Source: Alphaproteobacteria bacterium
GTDB taxonomy: Bacteria; Pseudomonadota; Alphaproteobacteria; Puniceispirillales; UBA1172
Direction of reading: 5' to 3'
Assembly: GCA_021296375.1 (NCBI GenBank)
Contig: JAGWAQ010000048.1
Location: 1 to 10,111 of the forward strand
Length of the DNA: 10,111 nt
Every line of letters starts with the position of its first letter. The stretch's first letter is position 1. Below are positions 6,244-10,111 of the stretch, piece after piece. The notes under the pieces were generated by a model, which was given only the letters and a program-made list of their open reading frames with translations, had not been told where the DNA came from and ran no database searches. A program made the translations under genes and the position numbers.

Positions 6244-7517
6244 TGCGCTGGTTCCGTAAAAAACAGGCGCCTGTTGCCGAAACCGCCTCGCCCCAGGCTT
6301 CGTCGCCCGTGATGGGGGATATGGCCAGCAGCCTTTCTGCCGATGCCCTGCGGCCAGAGGCGCAATCCCTGCTGCGTGACTTGGCAATGCGGTTGATGGG
6401 CACAACGGCGGCGCCCGCCCCTGCCCCGCATAATGACACGGCGTCTGACGGGATGATGGCGCTTGTTCAGGACCTCAGCCGCAAGCTCTTCCCCCATCGG
6501 CATAAAAGCGATGAGGCCTCCGTTGACCCGAAAATATTGCTGGACAACCTGCGTGAGCAGCTCGAAAAAGCCCCGCGCACGAGCTTTGAAGACGCCGCCC
6601 CCATGATACACGCCGCCCCCTCTGCGGCTGAACTCGACAGCACCGCCATGGCCATTCTTGAGCGCAGTGGCATGTCGGCGGGCGAGGCGGCATCGGGCGA
6701 CATCAACGAAGACGCCACGGACACAGCAACGGCCAAGCTTTCCGGTGACACGAAACCTGACCACGCCTCCCCCGAAGCCCTCGCCAACCCGTTTTCACTG
6801 GTTAACATCAACCGCGGGGCCGCTTCCGCCATTCCGATAGCCCCGGGGGCCGACCAGGCGTCGGAGGACATGACCCCGAAGAAAAAGGGCAGGCGCGGGG
6901 CACGCACCGAACGATCCACCGTCAGCTACAACAAAAAACTTGCCCAAAGCCGGTTTTCCCGCCGCCGCTTCCTGCGTGATTACAGTGGCACCAACATCCT
7001 GACGGTGATTTTCATGTTTATCCTGCTGGTGGGGGTAACCGTCGGCACGGTGGTGACGAACTTCACGGTATTGATCCCCCAAACCCGCATCAATCAGGAC
7101 GCCGGCAAGCAGTCGGAATCCTTCCGCAATGAAATCGCCCTTAACGAGCCGAAATTGGCGCAACTGCTTCAGCGCCGTCAAGCCATTGATGTTAAAGTTG
7201 AAAAGGCGCTGGAAGCCTTTGTTCCCACGAACCAGATCCGTGAAGATTTCACCAATTTCATCGAAACCCTGGAAGATGACCCGAGGGTTGAGGTGGAAGG
7301 CCAGCAGATCGAGGCGATTGACAACGAATTGCCCAATGTTCAATCGATTGTGGTTTCCGTGAACCTGAAAACAACGTTTTTGCTGTGGTTGAAATACCGC
7401 AATCAGATGATCCGTGAATTCGGGGAGGTCAATGTCATTGAGGAGAACATTGACGCTCCTGCCGGTATCCCGACGGTCAATGTCTTCATCAAAATGTCAC
7501 GCCCCGGGCGAACCTGA
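6240..7517 (+). CDS. PilO/GspM-like alignment protein with a long N-terminal cytoplasmic extension
   Basis: The protein has 425 residues. Residues 1 to about 215 are Ala/Pro/Asp-rich and probably disordered, with a few helical pieces such as LRPEAQSLLRDLAMRLM and MMALVQDLSRKLF. About 216-249 are strongly basic (KKKGRRGARTER to FSRRRFLRDY), as expected on the cytoplasmic side of a membrane helix. The single membrane segment is about 251-272. Next come a coiled coil (about 280-325) and a small alpha/beta periplasmic domain to the end, as in PilO and GspM. Usual PilO proteins have only a short cytoplasmic tail, so this extension of about 250 residues is odd. The family call rests on topology, gene order after PilM-PilN and the ATGA overlap more than on sequence motifs. 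ATG 6243 is an equally possible start. Confidence 0.72.
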   Translation: MMRWFRKKQAPVAETASPQASSPVMGDMASSLSADALRPEAQSLLRDLAMRLMGTTAAPAPAPHNDTASDGMMALVQDLSRKLFPHRHKSDEASVDPKILLDNLREQLEKAPRTSFEDAAPMIHAAPSAAELDSTAMAILERSGMSAGEAASGDINEDATDTATAKLSGDTKPDHASPEALANPFSLVNINRGAASAIPIAPGADQASEDMTPKKKGRRGARTERSTVSYNKKLAQSRFSRRRFLRDYSGTNILTVIFMFILLVGVTVGTVVTNFTVLIPQTRINQDAGKQSESFRNEIALNEPKLAQLLQRRQAIDVKVEKALEAFVPTNQIREDFTNFIETLEDDPRVEVEGQQIEAIDNELPNVQSIVVSVNLKTTFLLWLKYRNQMIREFGEVNVIEENIDAPAGIPTVNVFIKMSRPGRT

Positions 7518-7627
7518 TGAAAACTCCCATCGACGGCGGCATGAGTTTATCGTAAGAACGTCAATTTATACCTTAGATATATGTGAATTTTCTTTATAAG
7601 GTCATGTTGTTGGATTAAAACAGGTAT
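7518..7627 (+). promoter_or_regulatory. AT-rich gap, possible internal promoter
   Basis: This gap breaks an otherwise overlapping gene series, and about 7541-7627 is clearly more AT-rich than its flanks. TATAAG at 7595-7600 and TAGATA at 7574-7579 could serve as -10 boxes, but neither has a convincing -35 box. An ACCTTA / TAAGGT inverted repeat (7570-7575 and 7597-7602, 21-base spacing) surrounds the first. The ribosome binding site of the next gene is poor: AGG at 7622-7624 lies only three bases from ATG 7628. A separate promoter for the last two genes is plausible but unproven. Confidence 0.35.
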
Positions 7628-8494
7628 ATGTCATTCTTTCGTTTTATCATCGTTTGTGTACTGGGCGTGATGCTCATGCCTCAATGGGCTCAGGCTGATG
7701 GTCTTGATGACACCACCCCGCCTGAAGTGCTTGATATTGATGATCCCTTCTCGCGTGATTTGAAACGCGCCGCCGAAGACGCCACTGGCGGCATTTCGTT
7801 TCAGGATGATGGTCTCGGCATTCAGGAAGAAGAGAAGACCGGCCGTGATCTGTTGGGGTCGGAAAGCCGGGCGGCGATCATCGCCAATAAATACCGCATC
7901 ATGGGGCTTGCGATTTCACGCCGTCCGCTTGCCAATCAGATCTTTGTTGACCCCGGGATAGAGATTGTCCCCGGCTCAAAGCCGTTGATGAACTATCTGC
8001 GCATCGGCACCCATAAAACCATTGATGAAGCCCGCCAGCAGGCGATTAACCTCAAGGCTTCCTACAGCGAGTTTTTTGACGCCTCCTTCATCATCCGCCA
8101 AACGGGGGCTGACAACCCTGTTGATCTTGATCTCGGGCCGTTTGCCAATATTGTCCATGCCGAACGGTTCTGCGACATGATGCTGGGCCTGTCGTACGGG
8201 CTTGTGTCGGATTGCTATGTGGTGCAGGAATACCCCGGCATTGAAGCCCAGACGAGCTTCACCTCCTCCGCGATGGTTCGGTTTTCCGCCGATGCCGTGA
8301 CCGACGTGATTGAAGACACCGCGGTGTTTGACCTGCCCGCCGCCGCCAACCAGATATTGACGATCCGCGAAGGCACCCAACTCGGGCGCGGCTCGACCAT
8401 CGCCACCAAAATCATCCCCAGCGGAATCATCATTGTTGATGAGATCGGCAATGTCGTGAAACTGCCGCTCAATTACATTCCCGAAGCTCCGTAA
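7628..8494 (+). CDS. Secreted SPOR-like plus PilP/GspC-like protein, probably truncated by an in-frame TAA
   Basis: The protein has 288 residues up to TAA 8492-8494. Residues 1-23 are a signal peptide with a likely cut after AQA (A23), so the mature protein is periplasmic. An acidic linker follows. Residues 121-203 look like a SPOR domain: MNYLRIGTHKTIDEARQQA at the start and DLGPFANIVHAERFC in the second half. SPOR domains bind denuded peptidoglycan. Cys182 and Cys196 could form a disulfide. Residues 241-283 (ILTIREGTQLGRGSTI, then GIIIVDEIGNVVKLPL) match the small beta domain of PilP and GspC (HR), which contacts the secretin N0 domain. In position and function it fits PilP, between PilO and the ATPase. 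It lacks the lipobox common in PilP. The reading frame stays open for 41 more codons after the TAA, up to TGA 8618-8620, which suggests the ancestral protein had 330 residues. Confidence 0.8.
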   Translation: MSFFRFIIVCVLGVMLMPQWAQADGLDDTTPPEVLDIDDPFSRDLKRAAEDATGGISFQDDGLGIQEEEKTGRDLLGSESRAAIIANKYRIMGLAISRRPLANQIFVDPGIEIVPGSKPLMNYLRIGTHKTIDEARQQAINLKASYSEFFDASFIIRQTGADNPVDLDLGPFANIVHAERFCDMMLGLSYGLVSDCYVVQEYPGIEAQTSFTSSAMVRFSADAVTDVIEDTAVFDLPAAANQILTIREGTQLGRGSTIATKIIPSGIIIVDEIGNVVKLPLNYIPEAP

Positions 8495-8620
8495 GTCGAG
8501 CAGGAACGTCAAGCCATCGCCATCCCGACCATTCCGATCGAGGAAGAGGCGTCGCCTGTCCCTGAAGATCCAACCCAGACCGCGGCGGATATTCTGCTCG
8601 GCACCGAAGACGAAAATTGA
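8495..8620 (+). other. Apparent cut-off C-terminal tail of the SPOR/PilP-like gene
   Basis: These 41 codons continue the upstream frame directly after the TAA and end in TGA, ten bases before the next gene's ATG. They encode an acidic, proline-rich tail ending TAADILLGTEDEN. By hand count, G+C at codon positions 1, 2 and 3 is about 73, 41 and 63 percent, a coding-like pattern. There is no in-frame ATG, GTG or TTG, so it cannot easily be an independent gene. A CAA-to-TAA change (…PEAP-Q-VEQERQ…) would explain it. The lost tail lies outside the recognised domains and may be dispensable. Confidence 0.6.
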
Positions 8621-8629
8621 TGAGTTCCC

Positions 8630-10111
8630 ATGGCCGCCTATACTGATGAAGTTGCTGAAAAAGTCATCCGCGTGTTGCAAACCGCCAACCGCATTGATGT
8701 CGCCATGCTTGAAAAAGCCCGTGGCGCGGAAGGCGCCGCCAAGCCCGGTGATATTCTGGAATTGCTGTTGCGCGACGGCGGGGTTGAAGAAGACCTTGTC
8801 CAGACGGTGTTGTCGCGTGCTTACGCCATTCGGCGCCTGACCCTTGATGCCAATGGCCTGGATTCCCGCGCCCTGGGGCTGATCCCCCCAGAACAGATCG
8901 ACAAGAACAAGGCCATGCCCTTCGCGGTGGAAGGCCGCTTCCTGAAACTGGCGATTGTTGACCCCACCACCGCCAGTCTCGCGGGGCAGTTCAAGTCCCT
9001 GTCCAATTTCAACATTGAGTTTCAGCTTATCCCGCTGTCGGTGTTTGAAGAATTGCGCAGCCATGAGAAGGTCAAAACGGTCCTTGAGCCGAAAAAATCA
9101 GCATCAGCCCCCCCTCGCCCCTCTGCTGGCGGCGGCGGTGGTGGCGGCAGTGGTGGCGGCGGGGCGGTGCGATCACGCCGCAGCCGGTTCCCCGCCGATA
9201 ATGATGAACTGGTGCCTGAGTTTTGTGACCATATTCTGGCGACCGCAATTGACAGCGACACTTCCGATATTCACATCGAACCGTTCCGCGGGGTGGCGCG
9301 CATCCGCTTCAGGGTGGATGGCCGGTTGGTAATCCGTGATGAATACACCGACTACCTGATCCGCAATTATCTTGGCGTGGTGACTCGTTTCAAGATCATG
9401 GCGGATTGCGATATTTCCGAAAAACGCCTGCCGCAGGATGGCGCCATCACCATCGTCCATGACGGCGAGGACATTGACTTCCGCTTTAACGTCCTGCCGG
9501 GGAAAAACGGCGAGCGTATTGTTATGCGTATCCTGAAAGGTGACCCGTCCTTGAGCCTTGACAGGATTGGCTTGTCGGAAAAGAACCTTAATCGCATCAT
9601 TGAAGCGATTTCAGCGCCGCAAGGCATGGTGCTGGTGACCGGCCCCACCGGTTCAGGCAAGACCACCACGCTTTATGGCGCCCTGCAATGGATCAATGAG
9701 CCGCAATTGAACATCATGACCGCCGAAGACCCCGTTGAATATTATCTTGAGGGGATTGGCCAGGTGCAGGCGAACGAGAAAATCGGCCTGACCTTCTCAT
9801 CCATTCTGCGGGCCTTTTTGCGGCAGGACCCGGAAGTCATTCTGGTGGGGGAGATCCGCGATCAGGAAACCGTCGATATCGCCGTCAAAGCGGCCCTGAC
9901 GGGGCACCTTCTCTTGTCCACCCTCCACACCAATGACGCCATTGCCACCATCACGCGATTGATGAACATGGGGGTTCCCCCGTTCATGATCTCGGCGGCG
10001 GTATCCTTGATCGTCGCGCAGCGTCTGGCGCGGGCGAATTGCCAGAATTGCCTGGTGGAAGACACCACCGTCACCCGCGAGTTCATGCTGCGTATCGGTT
10101 TCTCTGAAGAA
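8630..10111 (+). CDS. Assembly ATPase of the GspE/PilB/MshE family, partial at the 3' end
   Basis: The first 494 residues are present and the frame runs off the window. This is the cytoplasmic hexameric ATPase that drives pilin or pseudopilin assembly. Residues 1 to about 150 form a GspE N-terminal (T2SSE_N) domain, without a clear canonical MshEN c-di-GMP motif: KPGDILELLLRDGG at 38-51 has altered spacing. A glycine linker (GGGGGGGSGGGG, 167-178) follows. The catalytic half has the Asp box DSDTSDIHIEPF (208-219), Walker A GPTGSGKTT (338-346), Walker B VILVGEIRD (403-411) and the His box around TGHLLLSTLHTNDA (about 424-437). Cys471 and Cys474 (CQNC) are the first half of the zinc-binding tetracysteine motif typical of assembly rather than retraction ATPases. 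The second pair should lie just beyond the window. ATG 8630 is the earliest start, with TGA codons at 8618 and 8621 in the same frame. The ribosome binding site is weak. Confidence 0.95.
   Translation, partial: MAAYTDEVAEKVIRVLQTANRIDVAMLEKARGAEGAAKPGDILELLLRDGGVEEDLVQTVLSRAYAIRRLTLDANGLDSRALGLIPPEQIDKNKAMPFAVEGRFLKLAIVDPTTASLAGQFKSLSNFNIEFQLIPLSVFEELRSHEKVKTVLEPKKSASAPPRPSAGGGGGGGSGGGGAVRSRRSRFPADNDELVPEFCDHILATAIDSDTSDIHIEPFRGVARIRFRVDGRLVIRDEYTDYLIRNYLGVVTRFKIMADCDISEKRLPQDGAITIVHDGEDIDFRFNVLPGKNGERIVMRILKGDPSLSLDRIGLSEKNLNRIIEAISAPQGMVLVTGPTGSGKTTTLYGALQWINEPQLNIMTAEDPVEYYLEGIGQVQANEKIGLTFSSILRAFLRQDPEVILVGEIRDQETVDIAVKAALTGHLLLSTLHTNDAIATITRLMNMGVPPFMISAAVSLIVAQRLARANCQNCLVEDTTVTREFMLRIGFSEE

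Noticed and set aside
7541..7627. A riboswitch or structured leader in the AT-rich gap
   Set aside because: Only one six-base inverted repeat was found and no known riboswitch core; an AT-rich promoter region explains it as well.
7976..9064. - strand frame of 362 codons spanning the PilP-like and ATPase genes
   Set aside because: It lies antisense to two recognisable protein families, is rich in Gly, His, Arg and Phe without domains, and is an expected by-product of GC-rich codon use.
1..10111. CRISPR arrays, tRNA or rRNA genes, insertion sequences, att sites
   Set aside because: No spaced direct repeats, cloverleaf, rRNA-like sequence, transposase or terminal inverted repeats were seen. 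The only repeats are the short tandem ones listed.

Overview
The window is GC-rich and tightly packed. All but one of its genes lie on the + strand. Gene order, domain content and base composition suggest a Gram-negative bacterium, most likely a proteobacterium and plausibly an alphaproteobacterium; that placement is inference, because there is no rRNA or marker gene here. The genes encode the core of a type IV filament / type II secretion-like machine that spans both membranes. The lipoprotein secretin and the overall gene set look closest to MSHA-type or other type IVa pilus systems, but a divergent type II secretion system is not excluded.

Layout. Positions 1-152 hold the C-terminal end of a membrane protein that looks like a prepilin peptidase (PilD/GspO). 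A short spacer follows, with an 18-bp tandem duplication and a weak hairpin. Positions 263-976 hold an unrecognised acidic protein with eight copies of a 15-bp (five-residue) repeat. Its stop overlaps the start of a 1003-residue secretin lipoprotein (973-3984). A small membrane protein with a SHOCT-like tail (4011-4538) lies on the - strand and splits the cluster. The + strand then resumes with a fused PilM-PilN-type protein (4639-6243), a PilO/GspM-type protein with a very long N-terminal extension (6240-7517, ATGA overlap), an AT-rich 110-bp gap, a secreted protein joining a SPOR-like domain to a PilP/GspC-like C-terminal domain (7628-8494), and the first 494 codons of a GspE/PilB-type assembly ATPase (8630 to the window end).

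How they would work together. The peptidase would process prepilins. The ATPase would power assembly from the cytoplasm through the PilM half of the fusion. The PilN half, PilO and PilP-like proteins would form the periplasmic alignment complex. That complex would reach the secretin in the outer membrane, through which a filament or substrate passes. No pilin, no PilC/GspF platform protein and no retraction ATPase is visible; they would have to lie outside the window.

The most notable points are the unusual domain layouts (PilM-PilN fusion without the actin-like phosphate-binding motif, SPOR joined to a PilP-like domain, PilO with about 250 cytoplasmic residues, a secretin split by a long helical and acidic insertion), an in-frame TAA that appears to cut 41 codons off the PilP-like gene, and the antisense SHOCT gene inside the cluster.
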